A stretch of DNA of 25,198 nucleotides, taken from NCBI GenBank assembly GCA_019677205.1, contig JAAMXY010001222.1:1-25198 (forward strand), given 5' to 3'. Of this stretch, positions 12,350 through 22,435 are shown in pieces. The notes below the pieces were generated by a model. The model saw nothing but the letters and a program-made list of their open reading frames with translations, searched no databases and was not told the origin of the DNA. This DNA comes from Pinguiococcus pyrenoidosus (Eukaryota > Sar > Pinguiophyceae > Pinguiochrysidales > Pinguiochrysidaceae). How positions within the stretch are numbered: position 1 is the stretch's first letter; the number at the start of each line of letters is the position of its first letter. The position numbers and the translations under genes are program-made.

Positions 12350-12918
12350 TGCGATCGTGATCGAGATGCTCAGAGCGATAGCCGAACCAGCTGTTGGAGG
12401 AGCCAGTACCGCGCAGTAGAAAGACGAGTGGGTTGGAACGAAAGGTAATCGTGTGATATGGAATGGTGTGATATGGAATGCAGTCAAGCTTTTTTTTTGA
12501 GATGATGAATGATGATGGCGCTGGGCTTCTTGCGTTGGACGCACGTCTCGCACTGGTACGAAATCGTTCGCAAGCCAGGGTGAGCTACCACACACAGCAA
12601 CTTTGCAACAGAGAGCTGAGAGCCCTGTTCGAAGAAAAAAGACTGATAAGACGTGAGACTGTCCACTCGGCACTCTCAAAGTCTCTCTAGGCTGTCTGAT
12701 GGCCGCAGGCGCTCTACACTCTGCGTCATCTAATCTCCATTCCTTCCATCTCGCACATTCGTCCTCCATTTCTACACCTACACGTCACACCAAGTGCAAC
12801 CCCGGCCAGACCTGCCAGACCTGACCCAGATTCCCGCAAAAGCCACAGTCGTTTGCCTATCGCGCCCCAACCGCTCATTACGCATCATCTCTTCACAAGT
12901 AGCAATCGTCACGGAGGC
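12350..12918. other. Convergent intergenic region (3' ends of acyltransferase and lipoxygenase)
   Basis: About 570 bp between converging stop codons, holding a 15-bp tandem duplication (12451-12480) and a short T-run at about 12488-12497. No gene is supported. Confidence 0.5.
12451..12480. repeat. Perfect 15-bp tandem duplication
   Basis: GTGTGATATGGAATG occurs twice back to back (12451-12465 and 12466-12480) in the acyltransferase 3' region. It looks like a recent slippage or repair duplication. Confidence 0.95.
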
Positions 12919-15243
12919 TTAGATATCGATGGAGTACGGCACATTCTTCGGCAAGAGGTACGGATAGTTCACGGTCCGCTTCTTGTTCAGCTTGTTCATC
13001 TCCTTCTGAAGCTCGAGGGCTTTCGTGCGGAACTCTTTGCTCACTTCGGCGTACTCGCCGGGCAAGTCCTTCGACGCAAGTAGGGTGTTCGCGGACGGAA
13101 GCGTGAGCAGCACCGTAATCTGGAAGACGGTGAAGACGTTGCCCTGCGGCGACAGCGCCTTGTCGAAGATGCTCTCGACGCTGGAGACCTGCCCCACCGA
13201 TTCGCGCAGCTCGAAGGGGTGGTTCGGAACGTAGCTGTAGAAGTCATACTGAGGGAAGTTCACGGCGGCGTGCAGCCCGCTGGCTGTCCACATGAGGATC
13301 TGGAGAATCTTGCTCAGCTGCTCCCGAGACGTGATGGAGGAAGGAAAGCCGTGCACGGCCGCCCGGCTGGGGCTGCTCGTTTCCGCTGCCCAGTCCTGTA
13401 CGATGGAGTCCTGCTGCAGATTCTCGTCGCTTTCGTACACCGCGTTCACGAACGAGGTCGCGTAGTCCCCGAGAAGCTTGTAGATCTTCGCACCGTCCTC
13501 CAGGTAGAGGTACCCTGCCAGCGCATCTCCGTCCGGGTTGAAGCCCCGCCTCCGTAGATCATCGTCAAAGCCGGAAGTCATGAAGTCGTACGTCTCCCAC
13601 CAGTTCTGGATCATCGCCAAGGCGTTGGCGCATCCCACACTGGACAGCGTGTCCGCGACGGCCGTGGAGCCCACGGCGTCATCCGGAGTGTAGGCGACCA
13701 GCGTCTGCCTCGCCGCCCAATTCAACAGCAGGGTGTCGTGGAGGAAGGGTTTTAAGAAGTCGTACAAGACATGCCTGTCCTTCATGAGAGTGTTGTGGAC
13801 CGCCACAATGTGCGGCTCGACTGCAGGGAGCAGGCTCCGTGAGCACAACCAAAAAAGCCATCACACGACCAGCGCGAGTTGTGGACTGCGGCGACGAACC
13901 TGTGAGGTGGGTTTTCCCGAGATGGCTGAGCCACTCGTGCACGCATCCATCGGCATTCGCGACGCACATCTTTGCGTAGGTCCACAGGTGCTCCGGATCC
14001 TCGGGCGTATACACCTTGGCGTTGTCGTCACGCTCCAGCTGGATGCCGATCACCTCCAGTTCGCCATTCGCGTCGGGAGCAAGAAGAGCGACGGCCGGGT
14101 AGAAGAAGCGCTGAATCGGATCCCCCGGCGGCAGGTTCGGCGATGCGAACGGCACCAGCTCCTTGTAGTCCAGAATGTAGAGGTCCCCCTTGGGAAGGAG
14201 CAGCTCGATCTTGGCGCGGAACTTTTTCGCAAGGTTCAGCGCGACGCTGCGGACCCGCTTCTTCGACTTCACGCGCTCGATCTGCAGAGGGTTCAAGCCT
14301 GCTAGAGCTTGCCGCGCGACCTCGCGGTCATCTTCCCAGTGCTTGATGACGAATTTGGGCTGCGGCAGCCCGATCCAGCGGTTGTAGAACGCCCTCAAGC
14401 GACCTCTCAGCAGCTTCCGCACGAAGTATCTGTATCATTCCCGGCCTGTCAGCGTGCTCCGCACGGTTGCGCATCCAACTGCCATCCACGCTTACCCAGG
14501 AAGGGCGCCCACAACCTGGAGCAAGCGCCGAATGAGCAGCTGGAACTTGTCGCCGCTCCACATGTACGGATTTGAGGGCGGCCGGCCTTTGAGATGAAAT
14601 GGCGAAGTGGCCGTAAGCTCATCTGGCTTGGGAGACAGCAGGCCCTTTCCTGTGACCCTTCACCTGACACCATCTTCGGCATCTTCTCAAGGGACCTGTC
14701 CGGATACTGCGGATGCGGCGGATACGTTGCATACTCCAGCGTCTCTTTCTTGTTCGGGCCGTCAACGGTGACCCTGTCAAACAAGTCCTTCAGGATGCGG
14801 AGGGGGTCCTTGGCCTTGGAGATGAGGCTGTCCAGCTCGCCCTTGTCGTCGTCGGTCACGCGCTTGCCCTTGGTCCTCTCCGTGACGGCAATGCGGAGGC
14901 CTTCGAGAGGTCCTGGGCGGGCCTGAAAGTGGAGAGAGTCGTTAGAATCCACAAACAGTTGGGGTTTTCGGCACGATTTGAATTGCGCAGACACCCCAAG
15001 TCCTTGTGGATATCGCAAAAGTCTAGGCGGCGCTTCCTCTTCCTGCACTACCTTCTCAGCCCTCTCCAGAGCTTTGGACTGGCCGGCGTCGAGGGTATCC
15101 TTGATCTCGTCCAGAGACGGCGCGGTATCTTCCTGCGCCGCAAAGCGCGCTAGTGGCCTCCGAAGCCCGGGAGTTGGGCACACGAAGCAGGCGCCTGGCC
15201 TGCCATGGAGCACGAAGAGGGACGCGAGCAGGAGAAAGCGCAT
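12919..15243 (-). CDS. Lipoxygenase with complex-plastid-type presequence, no PLAT domain
   Basis: Five exons: 15243-14995, 14922-14664, 14586-14496, 14429-13900, 13820-12919, all phase-consistent, giving 676 residues; introns 72, 77, 66 and 79 bp. The first intron is a multiple of three and lacks an in-frame stop, so it is called only on its GTG donor and pyrimidine-CAG acceptor. The enzyme inserts O2 into polyunsaturated fatty acids using a non-haem iron. All ligands are visible: H369 and H374 (HLGKTH), H560 and N564 (HAAVN, followed by the usual FPQYDF-like segment), and the C-terminal isoleucine 676. EPHIVAVH and LNWAARQTLV also match the family. The start MRFLLLASLFVLHG gives a signal peptide, followed by ACF and an Arg/Pro-rich stretch, like bipartite plastid presequences with Phe at the cleavage site. 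It is shorter than plant enzymes (usually over 800) because the N-terminal PLAT/C2 domain is missing. Positional specificity is unknown. Confidence 0.94.
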
Positions 15244-15339
15244 GTTGTGCGCGCCAGTCGCGACTTTGAGCACTGTTGGCGCAACAGCCCAATTTGGAAA
15301 GCGGAGGGGCGGGAAAACCTGTCGGTGCTCATACAAACG

Positions 15340-15576
15340 GCCTTTTTAATTCCCAAGTGGTTTATAACCACTGGACTTTCCAGAGCGAATTTTCGAAAAC
15401 TTAACACGCTACTTTGATTGGATAAAATAATTTTATTTATTTTAAAGTTTTGATACTGATTTAGTATAAGAGAATGAATCAAAATCACCACGCCAAGTCA
15501 CAAGAGGACGAAAAATAATTGGATCAAAAATTTTTAATGTTATATTCAATATTAAAATAATATTTTAATATAAGAG
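15340..15576. other. AT-rich island upstream of lipoxygenase
   Basis: A strongly AT-rich stretch in otherwise GC-rich DNA, with an abrupt right edge where GC-rich coding-like sequence begins (about 15577). It contains a hairpin (15549-15571) and no coding potential. It may be an insertion (a small non-autonomous element or organellar DNA) or an unusual intron or promoter; no target-site duplication or terminal repeats are obvious to me. Confidence 0.6.
15549..15571. repeat. AT-only hairpin (inverted repeat)
   Basis: A perfect 10-bp inverted repeat, ATATTAAAAT and ATTTTAATAT, separated by 3 nt. It sits at the right edge of the AT-rich island, directly before the decayed repeat gene. Confidence 0.9.
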
Positions 15577-15580
15577 CCGC

Positions 15581-16064
15581 GACCGCGCCGCCCTGGAAGT
15601 CGCCATCAAGAAGGGCGAGAAGCTCGGCATGACCGGCTCCGAGATTGCCACCGCGCGCCGCCTCTTGGAAGCGCTTGCGCAGGAGGAGGCCTGCATCCGC
15701 CGCCTCGATGGGCTGCGGAAGTGTGACAGCAGGAGAATAGTGGGAAGTCACTATTTTGTGACAGACATGCTCGTGGGCCACGAGGAACGGCGACGTCGAC
15801 GCGCTCACGGACGCGCTCTCCCAGGCTGCATCTCTGGGCATCACGGGCCCCACCGTGGATGCGGCGAACGCCAAGGCCGCCGAGAAGGGCTCCGCGTCGG
15901 CCCTCACGGTGCAGCTGCAGTAGGCTACCAGCGGCGCCTACGCCACCTCGGACGCCGACGCGTCCCTGCAGGAGCTCCGCAACGCGATCGTCGAGGCCGA
16001 GAAGTCCGGCCAGGGTGGCACGCCCGAGGCCATCAGATTCGTAGTACCGACACGACGCCGCTAA
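15581..16064 (+). pseudogene. Decayed fragment of a helical-repeat protein gene
   Basis: A coding-like stretch with no complete gene around it. Two exons fit: up to 15720 and from 15785, joined in phase by a 64-bp GT-AG intron. The product has Ala/Glu/Leu-rich helical repeats of roughly 40 residues of the type ALxxAIxxAxxxGxTGxxV, first at 15587-15690, next at 15790-15880, third at about 15955-16040. The second unit is cut by an in-frame TAG at 15921-15923, but the same frame continues with the third unit to a TAA at 16062-16064. The left end stops abruptly at the AT-rich island with no start codon except an internal ATG at 15629. This looks like a truncated relic of a longer repeat protein. 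A live short gene ending at the TAG, or a gene with distant 5' exons, cannot be excluded. I do not recognise the parent protein. Confidence 0.6.
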
Positions 16065-17308
16065 CTCCACCCAGGAATTTCGACTCCAGCTTCGCCCACG
16101 CTTCCAAAGCTTGGACAGTGTCCAGCCTGCTAAGCAAATAGTAGACAACGGCGCACTGCTGGGCATCATCGGCGGCGAGGATACTGGGCAGCCGTGAAGG
16201 CACCGTCTATGCATCAGTTCGGAGCCGGATCGATCATGATGATCGATCATGCATGGGTGATCGATCTGTCGTGATCGATCAGAGGATCGATCATATGATC
16301 GATCACGGAGTTCAGCCAGATCGATCATGGAGGATCGATCATAGGATCGATCATATGATCGATCACGGAGCTCAGCCAGATCGATCATGAAGGTGAAAGC
16401 ATGGACGGCTGGATGCAGCAGTGCCGAGGGAGTTTGAGTTTTTTCCCCACCTAGCCGTTTCAGAAAGACAACGTAAGGCAGTTTCTGAAGTTGCGGGATG
16501 GAGCTGGTTTTAATTTTGATTATATTTTCTGCTTTCCGCACGCTAGAACAGTACATTCAGTATCACTGTATCACTTTTCTGCGGTCGTGAAATCATTGGA
16601 CGCCCACATGAGAATCAATCTCCAAAAGAAGGGATGTCGGCGGCGTACCCCGTACTGTGACGTGTGGTTCCTACTTCGCTGACTCGGTCGGTTACACCTT
16701 CCCTTCGGTACGCCCGCTGTTCTTCCCCAATGATTTCCCCAGCAGACGAGTTTCCGTTCGCACAGTTCCATCGGTCCTCTTGCTGAGCCATAGTTCCCTA
16801 GTCCTCCGCCACCGTTCAGTTGTAGCCCCCGGGGGGTCCAATGGCAGGCCGACTCGGCAAGCCCTGCTGCCACAGCCTTTAGCAGCGACAAAAGCACGTT
16901 CTGCCGGAAACGCTTGGCGCCGGGAAAAGGGCAGAGGCAGGGAATTGCAACGCCGGGAAGTCTTCCAAGCGCGCTGAGCACCGCCGGCCACTGCCTCCCA
17001 GGGCGTCTCTCTCGCCGTTGCGGATCTCGAAGGCATCCTGAGACACCAAGAGAAGATTAGGCGGCTTCTGGTTCCGCCGCTGTGGCGCCTGTCCTCTAGA
17101 GCTTGGCTCTCTGTGCTTCGGGCCACAGGGCGCGAGGGCGGCCGACTATGGACGCGTCCCCGCGTTCGCCTCTGGATAGGTCCGGCGGCGGTGTGGGCAG
17201 ATGCCTGCTTCTCCTACGGGTGCGGTGCACATCTGTCGTTCTCGGAGTCTGCCAAAAGACGCGTGAAGCGCCGTCTTGGAAGGTCTAATCATCGCGAGCG
17301 ATTTGCAG
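16065..17308. other. Gene-poor region upstream of DOCK gene
   Basis: About 1.2 kb containing the GATCGATC cluster (16228-16388) and then sequence of ordinary GC content. N-terminal DOCK exons could lie here; one weak candidate with coding-like composition is about 17011-17070 following a CAG. I cannot assign a product to any open frame in this stretch. Confidence 0.45.
16228..16388. repeat. Cluster of 11 GATCGATC palindromes with a 60-bp higher-order repeat
   Basis: Eleven copies of the self-complementary GATCGATC word (most extended to GATCGATCA) in about 160 bp, in a window where the word is otherwise absent or rare. Within it a 47-bp segment at 16283-16329 is repeated at 16343-16389 with one mismatch, giving an exact 60-bp period. 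Spacing between the words is irregular outside this duplication. The palindromes could fold into hairpins or bind a dimeric protein. Confidence 0.92.
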
Positions 17309-20300
17309 ATGCAAACTGCGGGTTTCAATGCGGGCGCGGGCAATCGGAGCGAGATGTACTTCAGCTTGTACGAGAAGCAGGCGGGGAAGCCCGGTCGCTT
17401 CATCAGCGACGAATACGTTGTGAAGCTGTCGGAAAATAGTTTCCCAGAGGTTCGTCTCCGAGAAGTGCTTCCTAGAGTTGTTGTCAAGAGCAAGCCATGG
17501 ACGCCTGCCTGCCACTTTGACTTGTGAGAGCTCCTAATCATCGTGGACACCTTGGCCGACGCTGCGTAGGATGCCAGTCTCATCGATAGTATGCACACGT
17601 TGTTCTCGGACCTGGATCGGACGCTCGTGCAGAACAGCATGTATCTCGTGTGCAGACTGTATCGGTAAATCCTCCAGCGTCAGCGGGTCAGGAGATCCGA
17701 AGTCTCGCGAACCTGGTTAACCCTCTGGCACTTATGCTTGCTACGCCGCAGACTTGGGGCGTTGCTCTCCGAGCAGGGTGTGTATGCGGACAGCAGCAAG
17801 AATCGCTACCGCTGCCCTTTCGCCGTGGCTGTTGTGCCGCTGTCCAAGTACGACGTGCCCACTCCCACCGCCACCGACGAGAAAGGGCTGACGGTGCAGG
17901 CGCCGCTGTTCCAAGCGGAGAGCCACGAGAACTTTGCGCAGCTCCACGACCACATCATCGACGGCAACGTGAGCGAATTCCGAAAGGTCGTTCTCGGCGG
18001 ACTGGAGATGGACTATTTCATCTGCGTAGAGCTCAAGCTCATCAAAGGCACCATCGCGGAGTACTTCCGGCGCCGTGGGACTCGCAGACACATTCCGGAG
18101 ACCAAGCGACTGACGCTGAACGAAGTGCTGGACCCGGCGACGCATCGCAGCGATCTGTACATCACGTTGCTCGACGCCAGCATGGCGCAGAGCATGAAGG
18201 CCAAGCCGCACAACCTGCTGGTGCGCTGCTTCTGCATCTCCAAAGAAGGTCGCCCCCTGCCTTGGATCGTGCGTGGCACAGGTGAGAGGCACACAATTGG
18301 TCATCCCCAACCATGCTGGAAAGACACGCTGAGAACGCAACTCCCTTTCATACGTGTCGCAGGCCCCATGGCCAGCCAGGGACCACAATACCCCTCCACG
18401 GTCTACTACCACTGCAACGCGCCGGTGTGGCACGAGACCTTCTGCGTGAAGATCCCGCCGCGCTCCACCCCAGGCAGGGACTTTGAGACCGCTCACCTCC
18501 TGGTTGTGATCTACCACGGGTCGAAGACCAAGAAGGACAACCCGCTGGCGTTCTCCTGGCTCAACTTTGCAGACGTGGACGGCGTGGCCATCGCCGACGG
18601 AGTCTATCCGCTGCCGATGTACAAGGTTCCGGGACGCATGCAGGCCACGTTCTCCATGCAAAGCTTGGACGCAGCGGATGGTCTACCTGCGGACTACCGC
18701 GACCAGATGAATCTGGAGGCAAGTGGCGCGAACGCAGCGGTACCGGGGAGCAGCGTCGGGTCTCTGACATCCAACATCCTCTTTCTCGCAGACGCGGCGC
18801 TTGGTGATTCGAAAGGAAGAAGAGACGCTACGCCTGAAGGTGCACATGTGCTCTACGGAGAAGTCGCAGGTGCGCTCGGTGCACGAGCTGCTCAACTGGA
18901 GCCCCGGAGACGAGATGAGCACCGCCAAGCTGCTCGAAATCATCCGCGCCATGCTGGACTTGAACCCGGTGAGTATCGGCAGGCGGCTGCACCTCTCCGG
19001 CCTGAACACTGGGCCGGGAACTTCCCTAACACCTCGCACCCGATCTCTGGGCGGAACAAGCAGGTGGAAGTCACCAAGTCGCTGCGGGAGATCTTCGATG
19101 CGCTCATGGGCCTTCTGATCCCCTACCGAGACATGAGACCCGTGCTGAATTCCGTGTTCGAGCTTTGCGTGCATCTGCTGAAGAAGTTCAACAAGGGCAA
19201 GGAGCTCGAGAGCTTCCGGCCCATGATGCAGTCGTACATTAAGGACCTGTTCCAGGGCGACCAGATTCACCTGGTGCTGCTCGGCTGCCTCAACCACTAC
19301 CTGGGCTACATCCAGGAGATGGGCCAGACCGGCCCACCTGGTCACGCGAAGAAGGTGCTGAGAGACCTGTTCATGTCGCTGCCTTTGATTCTGGGGTTCG
19401 TGCGCTCGTCGTACGATCGAGTGGAGAACGAGGAGAGCAAGGCCGCCTTCCGCCAAGACCTAGCGGACTTCATCTGCAACCTGAGCCAGGGGTTGGTGCC
19501 TGACCCGGCTGACGAAGTGATTGTGAGCAACCTGAAGAAGGCCTGGCGCCAGCAAAGCGCCAAGATGTGGCCGGCCGCAGTCGGGACGCTGTCCGAGATG
19601 TACGACTCGGGCACCATGGCGGCAATTGTGCAAACGCTCCTGACCAACCTGCCGTTCTCGCCACCGAGAGAAAGCAAGACGACGCGGAGCAAGCAGTCAT
19701 CCCCCTTGTACAATCGCGACCGAATGATTTTCCTGAATGTCGTCGTGGGGCTGAGTGCATTCTCAGAGCCAACGGGACGCGCGATCATAATCGACGAGGT
19801 GATGGGGTCGTTGAAGTCGCACCTTAGCTCGGGGAGCATCGAGGAGCAGAGCATTGGGTGCGGGATCTTACGAAAGTGCCTCCGCATCGCCGAAGCGCAG
19901 TCTGACCTGGAGCTGCCCTTGCGGTTCACTCCCGTGCTGCCGGAAGTGATCCGAATCGTCCTTCGCGCGGATTTTTGCCAGGAGAGGGAGCGGCGACATA
20001 CGCGGTCTTCGATCGCCACCGTCGACGATCCGGATGCCGACGGCGAAGACGGCCACCGCTTTGGCTTCGAGAGCTCCTGGCTCATCCTCATGAAGACGCT
20101 TGATATCCTACCGCGAGCCCACTTCCTAAAGCTGTACACGGAGATGCCCCTCGAGGACGCCGAGCGGCAGCTCTCCGACCTGTTGATGTGCCTCACGAAG
20201 ATTCACACCACCGGCGTCGTGGCGTATCCAGATGCCAACCTAAAGGCCGAAGAGCGCAGGATGAATCTCGCCGCTCTGCGCTGGATGATGGAAATTCTCC

Positions 20301-22386
20301 AAGAGCGCTTCGAAAGCAGGGACTCGGAGCCCGTGAAGCCCATCTGGAGTGTTTTCTTGTCGAGCCTTTTCACGCTCGCCGCCTTTTCCATGTCGGGGAC
20401 GAAGGCCAATCTGAGCGAGCTCCACAAAGTGGAGGAGTACTGCCAAGAGGTGCTCGACATCTTTGAGAAATCATGGCACATTCACCAAGACCGCCAGTCC
20501 GTCTTCGCGGACACCTTGGTGGCGCAGGTTCTCAACTTCGTGAGGCCCGATTCCGACCAGCGCTTGTGTCGCCTCGCGGAAGAGATCTACTTTGACCTCC
20601 TGAAGTCCGACTACCTCGAGAATGGCATCGACGAGCAGAGTGGGAAGATCTTCACATGCGTCGGAGGCCACACCGTCGACGGCATCTGCAAGAACCTTCT
20701 TGGTGTCGACGGGGACTTGCCCTTCGCGACGACCACCGATCTTGGCCAGGCGCTGCAGAACTACTTTCGGGATCGCCTCGCAAACCACTTCGAAGAAGAT
20801 GACGTGTTCGGTGCCGCTGAGCTGCAGCCCCTGTGCCGCAACTTCATCACGCACATCTGCCAATTTTGCAGCGTGCTGCACAGTATCGAGAGAAGCAGTA
20901 CGTCTCAGGACGAGGACAGCCGGGTGCTCTCCTTCGAGCTGCTCTTCTCCTACCTCACCGACATGCGGAGACAGGACTTGTACATCAGCTTCATCCATCA
21001 GCTGTACGCTCGCCACATGGCGCGGGAGCTCGAGACGGAAGGGGGGGTTGTACTGGCGTTCCACTCTAGGCTTCTGTCCTGGTCTGCGGAGCCGCTGCCG
21101 GCAGTCCTGAACGCCTTCCCCGAGGGACAGCCCTCCAGCGCACGGAAGGCAGAGCTCATAAGAATGGCGGTGCAGCACTTCGATAGATCGCTCTGCTGGG
21201 AGCAGGCGATTGACTTATACAAAGATCTCGTCACTTATCACGAGGCGCAAGACGAGTACGAGGAGGCCTCCAAAGATCACAGACAGTTGGGATACTACTT
21301 CCACAAGATTGCGACCGAATACAGGCACCCGCCGTCGTACTTCCGCGTCAAATTCGGAGGTGACTTTCACTCGGACGTGAAGGACAAGGAGTTCGTCTAC
21401 CGGTGCAAGCCGATGGAAAACATGCACGACTTTCGCGAGCACATTGAGGCCATCTACCCGGAGGCTGAAGTGCTTCTGAGGTCCGACAGGGACTCCATCA
21501 CGGCCAGCAATATGCAGATCCGTATATCCAAGGTGCAGCCGTATAGCGCAGACAGCGAGGACTGGCATATGCCCGCTTCTGTGAAGATGTCCCACGCGTA
21601 CAGCAACGTCCGCTCGTTCTACTACGTGAAGTCCAGGAAGAGCATCCGCCGACAGAGAAGCGCGAACGAGTTCCTGGATCTGTGGGTCGAGCGGCACAAC
21701 ATCAAGGTGGCCGGCGCCTTCCCCTCTATGCACAGGCGTCTCGAAGTGTCCGAGACGGAGGTAGTCCAGCTGAATCCCCTAGAAGTAGCGCTGATGGGCA
21801 TCCGCCAGAAGAACGAGGATCTACTGAAGAAAGTGAAGGATCTCCAGGTAGGCCCCGTCAGACAGAGAGTCTTCTCAGTCGTGCCGATGTCTCATCCTGT
21901 ATGCGACTGTTGCTATCGCTGGGCAATTGCAGAAAGTCGACGACGGCGTGGGTCATCAATTGACCACCATGGCGCTACAGGGCATCGTAGACGCTGCGGT
22001 GAATGGGGGGCTTTCCAACTACGAGGCGTTCATCACGGGGAAGTATGTGGACACAAATCCAGAGATTCACGAGGACATCCTCGCACATCCGGAGAAAGCT
22101 CAGTGCCAGCAAAACCTGCTAGACGCGCTGCAAGAGCAACTAAGAATTACCGAACTGGTGCGACAATGCCAATGGAGAGATCCCCATTCATAGGTTCTGC
22201 CACACCTGCAGCTCTGGCTGATCTTGACTCCTTCAGGGCCTCCATGTTCACGGAGAGAAGTGCGACGAATCGACTAGACCGCTTCATCAGCATCTCACCT
22301 CCAAGTTCGAGCAGCTGAAGCAGCAGATGATCGGGCTCTTGGGATCAGACGAGATTCCAGGGAGCTTCTCTTCATATCCTCCTTAA
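17309..22386 (+). CDS. DOCK-family guanine-nucleotide exchange factor (N-terminus not identified)
   Basis: Eight phase-consistent exons: 17309-17449, 17570-17664, 17752-18281, 18363-18718, 18792-18968, 19064-21847, 21933-22157, 22237-22386 (stop TAA), about 1485 residues. DOCK proteins activate Rac/Cdc42-type GTPases at membranes. The start has the conserved strand EMYFSLYEKQ. The DHR-1 lipid-binding domain is visible: SDLYITLLDA at its start and STVYYHCNAPVWHETFCVKIPP in the core. A long helical middle follows. The DHR-2 exchange domain is near the end: SYFRVKFGGDF, then EFVYRCKPMENMHDFREHI, the lobe with NPLEVALMGIRQKN, and the C-terminal lobe with GIVDAAVNGGLSNYEAFI, which contains the nucleotide-sensor loop region. 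The domain ends with a helix rich in Gln/Leu. Exon 1 begins with ATG directly after a CAG, so 17309 may be a true start or a splice acceptor; most DOCK proteins have several hundred more N-terminal residues. The intron at 18719-18791 has a GC donor. The acceptor of exon 6 could also be 19061. Confidence 0.92.
18719..18791 (+). other. GC-AG intron in the DOCK gene
   Basis: The exon ends in CTGGAG, followed by GCAAGT and a CTCTTTCTCGCAG acceptor. Only this junction keeps phase 0 into the downstream frame that carries the conserved end of DHR-1 (LRLKVHMCST). The nearby GT gives the wrong phase. GC donors are a minority class in most eukaryotes and common in some dinoflagellates. Confidence 0.75.
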
Positions 22387-22435
22387 GTAGCTTCGAAGAG
22401 AAGACGCAAAACGAACTCGAAAGATTCACAGGCTG
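22387..22435. other. Very short convergent spacer
   Basis: Only 49 bp separate the DOCK TAA (22384-22386) and the stop of the minus-strand gene (22438-22436). The two mRNAs must overlap in their 3' UTRs. Confidence 0.8.

Noticed and set aside
10778-12769. A 663-codon open frame on the minus strand opposite the WS/DGAT gene
   Set aside because: Its product is His/Gln/Arg-rich without domains and mirrors the codon bias of the plus-strand gene, which has clear catalytic motifs. It is a shadow frame.
14923-14994. Reading the lipoxygenase exon 1-2 junction without an intron
   Set aside because: The 72 bp are in frame and open, so retention is possible, but a good donor and a pyrimidine-rich CAG acceptor flank them and the encoded segment looks unlike its surroundings. 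Kept as a probable intron and flagged for cDNA check.
15581-16064. Reassigned TAG codon (TAG read as an amino acid)
   Set aside because: Other genes in the window end properly at TAG (acyltransferase, unknown gene) and TAA (FtsH, lipoxygenase, DOCK) at family-consistent C-termini, so the standard code is more likely and the fragment is better seen as decayed.
16228-16388. CRISPR array
   Set aside because: The repeats are 8-bp palindromes with irregular spacing and one 60-bp duplication, there are no unique spacers of constant length, and the genome is eukaryotic.
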